A stretch of DNA of 64,000 nucleotides. Origin: Phragmites australis. Lineage: Eukaryota; Streptophyta; Magnoliopsida; Poales; Poaceae. Below the pieces are notes generated by a model. It had not been told where the DNA came from, made no database searches, and saw only the letters and a program-made list of their open reading frames with translations. This document shows, one piece after another, positions 34,777-45,625 of the stretch. A program made the translations under genes and the position numbers. The DNA is taken from positions 1,498,001 to 1,562,000 of the forward strand of contig NC_084943.1 in assembly GCF_958298935.1 (NCBI RefSeq). Reading direction: 5' to 3'. Each line of letters starts with the position of its first letter. Position 1 is the stretch's first letter.

Positions 34777-35639
34777 TTCAACGGCATCCGCCAGACTATA
34801 AAGGTAGCACAAGGTTGTGCTAACTTTGTATATTAAACAATAATCCCCGAGTATTAAGCTTTTACTAGATTGGTCCTGCAAGCCAAGCAGGATCAATGCT
34901 GAAAGATTTGTAGAATAGGAGTGCAGCTTTTGTGATGTATAACTGTTCCTTTTTGTCTGAGGAGTTTGTTGAACTCTTCCTGGTCATGTGAAGCAGAGTT
35001 AGACTTTCATTTTTCTTTGCATTGATCCTTAATTAGTCCTGAGGCAAAGGGAAAGTGACATGACATTGTTGCTTACGAGCTGCCCAATGGTGGAACAGTT
35101 TTATGGCTGAAACAGTTGTAAAACTTACTGGTCATAGTCTCATAGATATGATGTGAACTGCAAATATCTGTCCTGTTGTTAACATTTATTTATTTATTGT
35201 TTTCATTAAAACATTTGGTGTAAAATTGCTGTTTTTTATTCACTTGGTTCCTACATTGGGGTCAGTTCAGATCAAGGGGTGGTGATTTAAATGAGGTGAA
35301 ATCAGCAAACTTGAACTTTGCCAATAGAATATGAATATCGTGCACAGATTGATCTTATGTTGCCAACAGCGCAGTGGAGAGAAACTGACACATTTTTTCT
35401 AGTTCCATCTTCTACAAAATGAGGCCTCCAGCGAAGCTACGAACTAGCTTAATCAGCAGATCTAGAGATCATATGAAAACACTTTATGCAGCACTAGAAT
35501 AACCTGCTCATATAGAAGCACTTTGAGATTAGTATTCTCTACAAGATGAGAAGAATTGCTAGCTACAAGAGACGAGATGGAAGAAGCAGCAGCTTCAAGC
35601 TCCGGTCATCGCCTCCATCAGATCAGACGGACCCGGTAA
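34777..35639. other. 3' UTR of the CID gene and intergenic DNA
   Basis: Directly after the stop, 34777-35250 has the T-rich, AT-rich look of a plant 3' UTR. No strong single polyadenylation signal stands out (aataat near 34839, tttatttattg near 35190). No further gene is seen up to the minus-strand peptide gene. Confidence 0.5.
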
Positions 35640-35972
35640 CTAATTGTGCCAGGGGTTGAATCTGGGCACCGGCACGGGCCTCTTGCTGGCGTCGAACTCC
35701 AGGTTCGGCGTGGCGTTGGTCCCCGGCGTCGTCTGGACGCCGTCCTTGACATGGAAGGTGGTGGTGGCCATGGCCGCCGTCGGTTGCAGCAGCAGCAACC
35801 TCCTGGCCGTGTGTCGACGACGCTGCACCAAGCCTTGTGCTGCTGCAGGATTTTTGTTGTCGTGAGGAGGCAGGGTCGTTGGCGATGCTGCTGCGCTCAA
35901 ACTACTCGGCAGGAGAAGATGGAGCAAGAGCATGGCACTGATAATCACTGCACTGCTGCGTTGAGACTTCAT
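35640..35972 (-). CDS. Small secreted peptide precursor, possibly a divergent CLE-like peptide
   Basis: Intronless gene of 110 residues on the minus strand. Residues 1-30 form a classic signal peptide (basic MKSQR, hydrophobic core, SLSAAAS). The middle is variable and has a dibasic-rich stretch (QRRRHTARRL, 50-59). The last residues are 'FDASKRPVPVPRFNPWHN'. CLE precursors have this layout: signal, variable region, then at the very C-terminus KR followed by a peptide ending NPLHN or DPIHN. Here the KR and the N-P-x-H-N ending fit, but the central V-P-x-G-P is not conserved, so the assignment is uncertain. A TATA on the minus strand lies about 130 bp upstream. Expression is not shown by sequence. 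Confidence 0.6.
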   Translation of the reverse strand: MKSQRSSAVIISAMLLLHLLLPSSLSAAASPTTLPPHDNKNPAAAQGLVQRRRHTARRLLLLQPTAAMATTTFHVKDGVQTTPGTNATPNLEFDASKRPVPVPRFNPWHN

Positions 35973-36097
35973 GTGTAGAGCCTTCAGCTGTGACTTGAGC
36001 AGGAGCAGGAGCAGGATTATGTGGAGTAGTAGATCGATGGAAGAGAGTTTAATTTGTCTCTCTTTTGGACTTGGAGGGCGTTAGTAACTTGGGATTG

Positions 36098-36105
36098 TAT
36101 ATATT
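36098..36105 (-). promoter_or_regulatory. Candidate TATA box of the peptide gene
   Basis: Minus-strand AATATATACA, 126-133 bp upstream of the ATG at 35972. Spacing is compatible with a leader of roughly 100 bases. Confidence 0.5.
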
Positions 36106-36398
36106 GTGCCCGGCAGTTAGCATGTACTAGTAAGCATGTAGTGTAACACATGTGCAATAGTACAACCTATTTAATATAAGATAATAAAAAGTATGAAAGT
36201 TAAATAATAGAAGAAAACATTTAGTATGGAAAGAGATGAATTACAAGATGCAAGGAGACGTCAGTATGAAAGGAAAATAATTAGTGATTGATAGTATTTT
36301 TAGAAGAAAAATAGGATTAACTTTACACGGTGACCGTTTGATCAACACGGATGAACAATGAAGACTGTTTAGATCCATCACAATCAGTGAATTATATA

Positions 36399-36653
36399 GG
36401 GCCTGCTTGTTTTAGCTTGCAGATCTGCAAGCTGAAACAAACATGCTGAGTTGTACGATCCACTGCAAGCTGAAACAAAATGCTGGGTTGTACCATCCAG
36501 CCTCTATATTGTCATAATCCAGCAATCTGTATTTCACTAACTTTTGCAGATCGTACAATTCAGCTTTACAATTCAGATTTCACGATCTAGCTTTTTACAA
36601 TCCGCAATATATAAACTGCTTTTCACACTTTATAACTGAAACAAATAGGCTCA
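36399..36653. mobile_element. MITE with TTTGTTTCAGCT-type ends
   Basis: Left end GGGCCTGCTTGTTTTAGCTT; reverse complement of the right end TGAGCCTATTTGTTTCAGTT. Inside are further copies of 'cagcttgcagatc' and its complement, and several 'gtacgatcca/gatcgtac' words, so the whole unit is self-complementary. Target duplication not recognised. Confidence 0.6.
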
Positions 36654-37617
36654 TGGGAGTATAGATGCATGCAAGTGGAAGCACGCTACTTCCATTCCAC
36701 TAGTTGGGAACATGCAGAGAACATGGTGCTACTCTCCTCCAAAGAGATGTTTAATAGTGTAGTGGAGCAGAAGGGCGAGCCATGTATGAAGCATATGGCC
36801 GAGCTGATGTGTGAACATGTCACCCTGAGATCTGCATCAGTTTCTTTATTTTGCCGGCAAAAGAAGCATTGGGTTATTTGATTCTCCATGACCTAAACAC
36901 CTCATTTTCTTGATGTACATACCGTTGCCGTCCTTCCTTTCACAGAAAACGAGCAAAGAAAAACGCATTGCCGTCAGTTTACGGTCATCTGGTCAAATGC
37001 TTATTTCAGTACAGACGAAGCCCTAAATGCCGACCATGTGAAGATCATCCCTGACTAATGACTAGTATTTAATTTGTTGCTTTCCGGCCGTATAATTGGA
37101 GTTGTTTCGCCGTGTCATGTGATGAGATGAGACGTTCGCTACTTGGAGCACGGTTAGGACACGACAGTTGAGAATCTCATTTGGTTGTGCGTACTGGTAC
37201 AATAATGCAGCAAGTTTCAGATTCAGATGGGAACCGTGGCGATGTACCGGCAGTATGTCACAAACGTATCATACACAGATATATAGCATGCTCCTTCCTT
37301 TGGAACCGCAGCAGCTATGCACTTTCTAATCCCGAGATATATATGGACAATACATACATATCCGATACTATTCAAATTCAATTCCTACTACGAAAATCTA
37401 CTTGTGTCTCAGCTCTGAAGTTGGTTTTCGAAAAGACGATATGAAATTTACCGATTTTATTAGAAAAGAAATAAAGTCGGAGATAAAACAAGGAGACCTA
37501 AAGTACGAAGCAGGAGACTACAAAGTGCACCCGTTACAAAGACGAGGCCACAACCCAAAAGCAAGGAACAGACCCCTCTACCACTAGAAAGGCAAGCAAA
37601 TCAACCAAGCATTGCGC
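36654..37617. other. Intergenic DNA without recognised genes
   Basis: Open frames at 36669-36881 and 37181-37444 show no recognisable domain or splice context. 37480-37590 is purine-rich. Confidence 0.5.
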
Positions 37618-39500
37618 TTTTTTTTTAATGAAACAGTAGGATCGTCCCCTACTGGTTATATATTAAGAAATAGAAAGAAAGTAGATACAAGGAACATCTA
37701 TAAACCAAAAACAAAAAAGCAAAAAAGACCTATACAAGTTATTCTAAAGAAGCAAGCCATTGAAACATTGTGTCAACACGACAAGCCTTAGCACAATGAA
37801 TGACCAGCTTGAATTCTTTCTTGAAAAGCCTCCAAACCTCCTCTGTTGTTGGAGGAACTTCATTGAAGACCCAATTATTCATAACCTTCCAAATACTCCA
37901 GCACATCAAAATGATAATCTCCATGGCAAAAGGGACATTAAGATTCTTTTTGAAAGATCTCAAAGTTTGAATCGGTCTATGATGGACATTAACACTAAGG
38001 TTTAGTTTTAGCCAGCATATCCTCGAGAAATTGCAGTGTAAGAATAAATGATTCCTGGTTTCATCCAACTGAAGGATACAAAGATCACAAGTATAGGATT
38101 GCAAGTCCATCTTTTTCCTTCTTAGGAGATCTCGAGTATTTAATCTGTCCTTCAGAAGAAGCCAGAAGAACACTTTGTGCTTCATCTGACAACGACTTTG
38201 CCAAATCCAATTGAAAATGGGATGAATCTGCTTGTGGCCAATCATGATTTTGTAAACTTTACTGGCAGAGAAGACTCCTGAGCCCCAAATGTATGTCCAA
38301 ATATCATTGTCTTCAGAAACAGTGAACTGGCTAAGATACGTTTGAAGACTCTAAAATTGCTCAAAAGCCTGTACTGAAAGAGGAAGGTGGAAGGCTTCAT
38401 ATAAGTTGTCAGCTTCAACAGCCTTTAGAAGAGATAGTCTAATATCCATAGCAAAGGAAAAAAGTTGAGGAAATTGGAGTTTAGGGACAAAACCAGCCCA
38501 AATATCATCCCAGAGCGAGATGGTGCTGCCATTACCCACTAGAGGCCTAGAGATCCCTTTGTAAATGTCTACAAGTTTCATGATATCTCTCCACCAGAAA
38601 GAGCCTTTTTTAGCATTGGGGTTGAAAATTCCAGAAGAAAAGTAGTTACTCCAAAGAAGATGCACCCAGGGAAGATCAATCTTGTTGAAGAACTTATGCA
38701 AGTTTTTAATGAGAAGAGCTTGATTATGAGTCCTTAGATTAATCACTCCAAGCCCTCCTTCTTTTTTTGGTCGACAAACCATTTTCCAAGAGGCCAAAGA
38801 TGGTTTTTTTTCCATTAAGATCTGAACCTCTCCATAAGCAATGTTTTCTATACTTATCAATTTGCTTGATAACTGCGCTGGAATCTTAAGGGTGCACATA
38901 TAGAAGGTTGGCAAGGCAGACAAAACAGAATTTACCATCTGGAGCTTGCCAGCTTGACTGAGCAAAATTGAAGTGCTGATTAATCTCTTCTCAGCCCTTT
39001 TGATAATAGGCATAAATTCTGCCAAATTTGGCTTGGTGAGACTGAGGGGTAGACCAAGGTAAGTAAAAGGAAGGGAGCCTTTCTGGCATTGAAAAGTTCT
39101 AGCAAGGATAGCCATCTTTTCTTCAGACATATTGATTGGAACCATAATGGATTTATTATAATTAACTCTTAAACCAGTGGAATCGGCAAAAGTATTTAGC
39201 AGAGCTTTTAGCAATAAAAGTTGCCTAGGGCAAGCTTGAACTACCAAAAGAGTATCATCAGCATACTGAACAATTGGGAAGTCCTGAATGGCTTCAATCT
39301 GGAGCGGGAGATTAAGGAGTCCCTGACTTCTTGCTTTATTCAAAATTGACTGGAGGAGATCAGCCGCCAGAACAAAGAGTAAAGGAGAGAGAGGATCTCC
39401 CTGCCGAACTCCTCTTTTACAATTAAAGAATTGCGCTTTGACATTGCTTAAATTTCTGCTTGATCCGTTCCGCGACCTGCACAACCTCAGATTCAACGTT
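37618..39500 (-). mobile_element. 5'-truncated L1-like LINE, reverse transcriptase nearly intact
   Basis: Reads from about 39500 down to an A-tail, seen as a T-run at 37618-37626 on the plus strand. From 39496 to 37739 one frame of about 585 codons is interrupted by a single TAG (near 38351). It contains 'RGVRQGDPLSPLLF', the catalytic YADD box (about 39258), 'TGLRVNYNKS', 'YLGLPL' and 'GSFWWRDI'. A zf-RVT-like C-terminus follows (CDLC..H-x3-HC). Endonuclease and ORF1 are missing because of 5' truncation. Copying would have been by target-primed reverse transcription. Its low decay makes it the youngest LINE in the window. Confidence 0.88.
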
Positions 39501-39601
39501 TTGTAAAGTTCTACTGTTCATTCATTTCCAAATATTTCACCAAAAGGCAAACACCAGACCATCGAATTATCTTTGAAGTTGTTTGTCGATTCGGCGTGAC
39601 G

Positions 39602-41760
39602 TCACGGTGCACCAGGCCTTTGTGGTTCGGAAGGATGATAGTTGTGTCGTATAAACACATAGTCTTTGCTTAAGTGTGTGGGTGTTTCCTCCTCTTGATC
39701 ACATAGACGGTAAGTTTGTTGCCCAGACCAATCTCTTTTAGCAAGGTTGTCCGTGGTTAGGATTTTATTTTGCATGAGCACCCACGAGAATAGCTTGCAC
39801 TTCGGCTCAACTCTTGGCTTCCAAATAGATCGCATGTTGAATTTGTTTCTTTGGCTGACAAATTGGATTTTGTACACGCTTTTTGCCGTGTATAGACCGT
39901 TATTGGTCCACCACCATGTTATTCGGTCTTGTATGTCTGGTTGGAGTTGTTGACCACTCCGCAAGCTCCATAGATGTGAGATTTGAAGTAGTTTATGCTT
40001 TGTTTCAATTTAGCTGATGTAGCCAAGCCATCTGTGCTCCAAGAACCCTTTTTTTGATCTTGAATTTTTTCCTCGAGGATACTACATAGATGAGAGGTGC
40101 AATATTCTTGGGAGCCTGGCCATTTAGCCAACTCAAATGCCAGAATTGTGACTACTGTCGAGGCACTGAAAAGGTCAATGTCCGTTTGATCACAAGGCAC
40201 TCGGAAACCATTCCATGGCCTATCATCTTGCCATTGGAACCACAACTAGCGAGGTCTAAGTGCTCTTGCAAAATGATGTAGTTCCAGGATACCAAGACCA
40301 CCCAATTCTTTATGCTTTGCAATGGTTGGCCAATTGAAGAGGCAATGCCCCCCCCCCTCCTAGACTTTGTCTGGGTCCTCCCCTCTCTAGAGGAAGGCTC
40401 TTCGAATCCTGTCTATCCTATTGAGAATTCATTTTTGCAGGGGAGGATAGTTAAATGATATGTCGGCTGGGAGGACAACATAGCTTTGACGAGCGTTTCT
40501 CTGCCGGCCAGAGAGAAGAAGCTTCCTTACTACCCTGAGAGCCTATCGCCAATTTTGTCAATGAGTGGTTGGATGTCAACTCTTCTTACCGTCTGGTGTG
40601 TAGGGAAAGACAAAAGTATTTGCATGTAAAGAGCCGACCTTTCCGGGGAAACCATCTAGAATTTGAGCCAAAGAAAGTTCGTCGCATCAAATCATATAGA
40701 TTTCTCTTTTGGAGAGGTTTGTGACTAGGCCAGGGCAGTCACCAAAGGCCTTTAGTATTGTTTGTAGCACGAGAAGCTCTTCTCTATTTGGGTTGGCAAA
40801 AATTGCTACATCATCTACATACAGGGAGCATCTAAATTTTGCCGAACGTAGAAGGATAGGCTTAAGGATGACTTGTTGCTTAGCCAAGGAGATCATTCTC
40901 TACAAGGGATCAATTGCAAGGTTGAATAGTATTGGTGATAGCAGATCACCCTGGCGAAACCCTTTTGCATGCTTGAAAGCTGGTCTCGCTAGACCATTTA
41001 GCAAGACCTGTGAAGATGATGTCGTGAGGATGGTCAAAACCCAATCCTTCCATTGCTAACCGAAACCAAGATTTTCCATTACCTCTAGGTGGTACGGCCA
41101 GCTCACTGAATCGAAGGCTTTGGAGATGTCTACTTTAATTAAAAAAAACACTTTGCTTTTGTGCAGACATCGGACTACGCCCTGAACGTAGAGGAAGTTA
41201 TCGCGGATACTTCGCTTCTTGATGAAAGCACTATCCTTTCGAGATAAGGTCGTCTAGGAAATGTGCTAGTCTGTTGGCCAACAGCTTTGTGATTATCTTG
41301 GAGAGGCTACAGATCAAACTTATTGGCCTGTTGTGCATTGGGTTTCTTGGACTGTAAAATGATGTTGGCTTTGTTTATAAGGTGAAGCTTGTCTCATCGC
41401 AGCCTTGAGAAATCATTGATAGCATCAATGAGATCCTCCTTAATCGTTTGCCAGCGGTGATTGAAGAACAAGCCGATGTAGCCGTCCAGACCGGGTGCCT
41501 CTTCTGGATGCATAGACTTGATAGTGTCCTGATTTCGTCAAACGGGAGTTCGAGGCATGATAGAGCTCTCAAATTGGTCATTATTAAGAGAAAACAATGC
41601 AGTACTAGGCACCCACAAGTGGCTCTGAACATGGAACAGAGGTTGCCCAAGGACCGTCTGTCTCTCAAGTCCACAGATTTGACCACCCATCAGTCGAGCT
41701 CCTTGCATTTCATTGCTCCTCTGCAATCAATCATTGAGACATTCTTGGTCTTTTTAGCTC
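39602..41760 (-). mobile_element. Second, more decayed L1-like LINE fragment
   Basis: Minus-strand pieces appear in order: 'NRPISLICSLSKIITKLLANRL' region (about 41300), 'IKVDISKAFDSVSWPYHLEV', 'KGFRQGDLLSPILF', then YVDD (about 40810). They continue with 'GGLGILELHHFARAL' (about 40270) and zf-RVT (39602-39964). Frameshifts and stops separate them. The second catalytic box is YVDD instead of YADD, and the sequence clearly differs from the neighbour at 37618-39500. It is a different LINE family, not a tandem copy. The upstream limit is unclear. Confidence 0.8.
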
Positions 41761-42089
41761 TTGGACCACCCGTGGTAGATGCATGGCATACTCAAGTAAC
41801 ATGGGGGCGTCTACGTTTCTAATGGATGACGCATGCTATTTCGAATTGCATTACTGCAAATGAGACTTTTTTGTTTACTGAACTCAACTATCTTTGCTCT
41901 GCAAACTTCAAATCCAACTCATCTTAAACAACACTTACCTGACAACAAACAAAAAGCTCTCCAAAGGCAGCATCCACTGCATTTCACGGTGCAGTTTTCT
42001 GGGGCACAGATGGGCTAGCACTCATGTTGATGTTACCAGGAGTCCAGGACCGGTCCACGAAAAATCGTAGTCGGCTAGCATTCATGTTG
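41761..42089. other. Spacer between the LINE fragment and the first tandem array
   Basis: No feature recognised. Confidence 0.4.
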
Positions 42090-42880
42090 AGTGGTCGGGG
42101 TTTCAAACGACGACCACCCCCGACTTGATGTTTCGCTTCATTTCGCGATTAAATCGCGACGAAAAAACCTGAAACATTTCGTAGATATGGATGATCCAAT
42201 GTTGAAACAACATACAAAGTTTCAGAGTCGAATACGAACTGTCGGGAGAGAACGAAAAAAGAGAAACCTGGACTCAAGGTGGACGGTATTTCAAACACTG
42301 ACCACCCTTAATCCTCATATTTTAATTTGTTTCCCAATCAAATCACGACTAAAAACTCTGAAATAAATCACGTTGACGGGAAACGAGATGGAGAAACATC
42401 ACATAAAATTTCAAGCTCAACAGAAACCCGTGGAGGGAGAACGAAAAAGGAGAAATCCGACCACCCCTGACCTACTATTTCACTTTGTTTCTCAATCAAA
42501 CAGCGACGAAAAAAAATGAAATAAATCACAGACATTTGGAATGATACGGAGAATCAGCAGATAAAATTTCAGGCACGACCGTTACAAGTGGAGGAAAAAC
42601 GAAAAATGTTAATTCCAGACTTGGGGTGGTCGGTACTTGAGATAACGACCACCCCAGACCTGTATTCGGCCAATTCGTGACGATAAAAAATGAAAAAAAA
42701 AAGCACAGAGGCGAATGATACAATGGAGAATCAATACACAAAACTCGAGTCCAAATACATCTGTGGTGGGAGAACTAGAAAGGGAAAAATCATAGACGAA
42801 TGGTGTAGCGCTGCTTACGTGTCGGAGTTTCACTTGGTTTGGGATTCAAACGGCCACGAGAAATTCTGGAAGAAATCATA
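42090..42880. repeat. Tandem array A, about 160-190-bp units each with a hairpin
   Basis: Four diverged units, marked by 'gaccaccc' at about 42112, 42301, 42461 and 42649. Each unit has 'ttc.c...tgttt' / 'aatcaaa..gcgac' / 'tgaaataaatcac' / 'aaatttca' / 'gagaacgaaaaa.gagaaa' in the same order. Between units sits a palindrome of the form GGTGGTCGGTATTTC..GACCACCCC. Related to array B at 48600-49560. Confidence 0.75.
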
Positions 42881-43041
42881 GAGGTCGAAGGTCGAGCGAA
42901 GAATGGCCATAACTCGGAGCTGGAGAATGGCCGGCACCGGCGGCGACAAGCTAGCCACCGTAACCTATACACATTGACTAGTCTGGGATCTAGGCAGTAG
43001 GGCATGCAGGCACTAACTAGGATAGAAGGCACGCTACGCTA

Positions 43042-43676
43042 GACCTGTCTAAATAGGCTTGTCGGACTGGTCCGACACAGGCATGGCTAGGTACTGCTCG
43101 GCTAAGGCACGGTCCGATAGACCCGGCTAAGCAACCGGATCATGTTGTGCCGGTCCGCGTGCTGGAGGCGCGGCCCACGATACGGCCCGTGGCTGATTGT
43201 GCCGTGTTGGGTCGATCCGGGCACAGTTGCGGCACGGCGGGCCGGCCGAGCGGGGAGGGGCGGCGGGGCCGGGGCGGAGCGGCCAGGAGACGGCGCGGCT
43301 AGGCGGGGCGGGGAGCTGCCGGGGAGGCTAGGCGGCTGCCGCGGCGAGGCGGCGGGGCGGGGCAGGGAGGTGGCAGCGCGGTCAGGCGGGCGGGGAGGGG
43401 CGGCGGGGGCGTCCGGGGCAGGGTAGAGGCAGGGGCGGCGAGGCCGAGCGGCGGTGTGGCCGGTGCGGGCGGGTGGCCGGGAGTCTGCGCGGGCGGCCGG
43501 GGCGAGACGGGGTGGGCCGTGCCGTGCCGGCCCGTCTGCGCTCAGCCTAGACACGATCAGTCGCACCGTGTCGTACCGGTCCGGCCCGTCTACGCTCGCA
43601 CCATGCCGTGCCTGGGCAGTGCCTACAGTACCGTGCTTCAGGCCGGCTCAATACGCATGACCCACTTGGACAGCAC
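43042..43676. mobile_element. hAT-like element, copy 2 (very GC-rich, without AT core)
   Basis: Flanked by a perfect 8-bp duplication CTACGCTA (43034-43041 and 43677-43684). The ends are relatives of the other copies: left gacctgtctaaatagg, reverse complement of the right end tgctgtccaagtgggt. The interior is made of GGC/GGGGCGG words reaching extreme GC content at 43210-43530. Unlike copies 1, 3 and 4, it has no AT-rich centre. Non-coding; the long open frames here are a GC effect. Confidence 0.72.
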
Positions 43677-43863
43677 TACGCTACGCCGCGCCCATTGTGC
43701 AACCTTGCATGGCAGCGTGGGAACTCTGAATAGGACTGTTTTGTTTTATATACCCATCACAATGACACTAATAATATTCATATCTACAATGTTGATCAGA
43801 ATTTTAAAAAATTGAAAAGGATAATTAATAACAGATCTAATGAAAAAATTGCTTCTTTTTCTA

Positions 43864-44117
43864 TTCCCTCCGATTGCAAATATAGGTCGTTTTAGACTCA
43901 TGCACAAGGATTAAGAAAGTAGATCAAATGACCTTGTTGCCCCTTATTTATTCTGCATTGGAAAAGATAACTCATTAATTTGTAAGAGTGATAGCATTTA
44001 TTAAACAAGGGCAAGAAGGGAACAAAAGAGAAAAAAGTGCATAGAAGTTTGAGAACGACTTATATTTAGAGAATTGTTGAGGGGGCTAAAACGACCTACA
44101 TTTGCAATCAGAGGGAG
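43864..44117. mobile_element. Stowaway-like MITE
   Basis: A 254-bp element with long inverted ends: TTCCCTCCGATTGCAAATAT on the left and, reverse-complemented, CTCCCTCTGATTGCAAATGT on the right, both continuing into AGGTCGTTTTAG. Flanked by TA at 43862-43863 and 44118-44119. These are the Tc1/mariner-type features of Stowaway MITEs (CTCCCTCC start, TA duplication). Confidence 0.88.
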
Positions 44118-44129
44118 TATAGTCTTAGA

Positions 44130-44705
44130 TAAAGACGTCCAAATGGGCCGTGCCTACTGGGCCGGCCCGAGGCACGGCACTGTAGGCATGGCCCAGGCAC
44201 GGCACGGCCCGATCACCGACGGGTCGGGCCGGCACGGCACGACGCCACGGGTCGTGCCTGGGTCGAGCACGTGGCACGACGGGCCGGCACGGGTACGGCC
44301 CAGCCCGGCCCGGCACGGTCCGGCCCGGCACGGTCCGGCCCGGCACGTATTTTCTATTATATATATATTTTTAATTTTTAGCTATTTTTTAATATTTTTT
44401 ATCTATTTTTTTATATTTTTATCTATTTTCTATATATTTTTTATATAATTTTTCATTTTTATATATATATTTTTTATCTATTTCGGCCCGTCGGGCCGAC
44501 TGGGCCGTCGGGCAGAAATCGTGCCCGGGCCAGCCCGGCACGACACGGTCACCGACGGGCCTTGCCGTGGGCCGAGGGGAAGGCACGCGAGCTGGCACGG
44601 CACGGCCTGTTACTGTAGATGGGCCGTTTGGACCGTGCCGTAGCCGGGCCGTGCCGAGTCGGGCATGTGCCGGACCGGCACGAATGGCCCATTTAGCCAT
44701 GTTTG
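44130..44705. mobile_element. hAT-like element, copy 3
   Basis: Left end TAAAGACGTCCAAATGGGCC; reverse complement of the right end CAAACATGGCTAAATGGGCC. An 8-bp duplication GTCTTAGA (44122-44129) / GTCTCAGA (44706-44713) matches at 7 of 8. GC-rich arms (44140-44345 and 44485-44690) flank a strongly AT-rich core of about 135 bp with tatttttta words. Lies 12 bp from the Stowaway MITE. Inverted relative to copy 4. Confidence 0.8.
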
Positions 44706-44713
44706 GTCTCAGA

Positions 44714-45392
44714 GCTATGATTGTAATAAGCCTAAAAATAAATATACAATCTTTCTAGTTAGTTTTGCTAAATATCAAAGTGATACACCATGAAGGATTA
44801 GCCATACAGGGAATATAGCTTTATAAATGTACATTCTACGCAGCTATTTCATAGTGGTTAACTAACAAAAAAAAGCCATAAGTAACACTGAACATTCATG
44901 GGTCTAGTTGGCTTGAAGCAAGTTATGGACAATACATTCTTTCATGCAACCATCTCAATATAAGCTCCACACTTCTTTTAAGAACAGCAAAGCCAGACAA
45001 TCTATGATTTTAGGTAACCAAATATATGAGTAAATACTGATAATCGGCACACGTTAGGCCTAAATAAAGGTGAGAATAGTAAAATAGCAGAGAAAAACTG
45101 ATAATGTACTTTTCCTAACTTGCAATCCATAGACGGTTCAAGCTTCTGAGTCTCATGATCTCAAGGTCAAGAAAAATTATGGGAAATAATTATAACCCTA
45201 TGCATGCGTATCATAATTTGGACTCAAGAAAATGTACCTGCCAATGGCCATTCGCTACACATGTAATAATAAATAACACATGAGAACGGCAACCCGTTAG
45301 GGTCTTGGTTACTCAAATGGAGTCTTAACCACTGAACCATAGACGCTTACATAATTGTCGTAGGACATAAAGGTGTTTCAAGTACTACAGAG
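44714..45392. other. AT-rich intergenic DNA
   Basis: No gene, repeat or RNA recognised. Confidence 0.5.
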
Positions 45393-45625
45393 GGTAACCT
45401 CTATAAAAAAATACATCCTCATATGAATAGTAAATATATGAAGTAGAAATCCAGATATAAATATTCCAGAATAAAGTGGTGCAACTACAACCTCAGATAA
45501 GAGATATGGGAACCTCTATAAAAAACATAATTGATATATTCTCATATAAATAGTAAATATATGAAGTAGAAATTCACACATAAATACTCCAGAATAAAGT
45601 GGTGTAGCTACAACCTACATATGTG
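45393..45625. repeat. Two-unit tandem duplication of about 116 bp
   Basis: Units start at about 45393 and 45509 with 'aacctctataaaaaa' and share 'atagtaaatatatgaagtagaaat' with 'ccagaataaagtggtg' and 'ctacaacct'. Similarity is about 85-90 percent by eye. Confidence 0.8.

Noticed and set aside
37739..41760. YADD/YVDD boxes as possible endogenous viral reverse transcriptase
   Set aside because: The surrounding motifs (RQGDPLSP, zf-RVT, A-tail, no LTRs, no protease or RNase H of the viral type) are those of plant L1-like LINEs.
43102..43815. Several open frames on both strands in extremely GC-rich DNA
   Set aside because: They fall within a hAT-like element made of GGC words; lack of stops is a composition effect.
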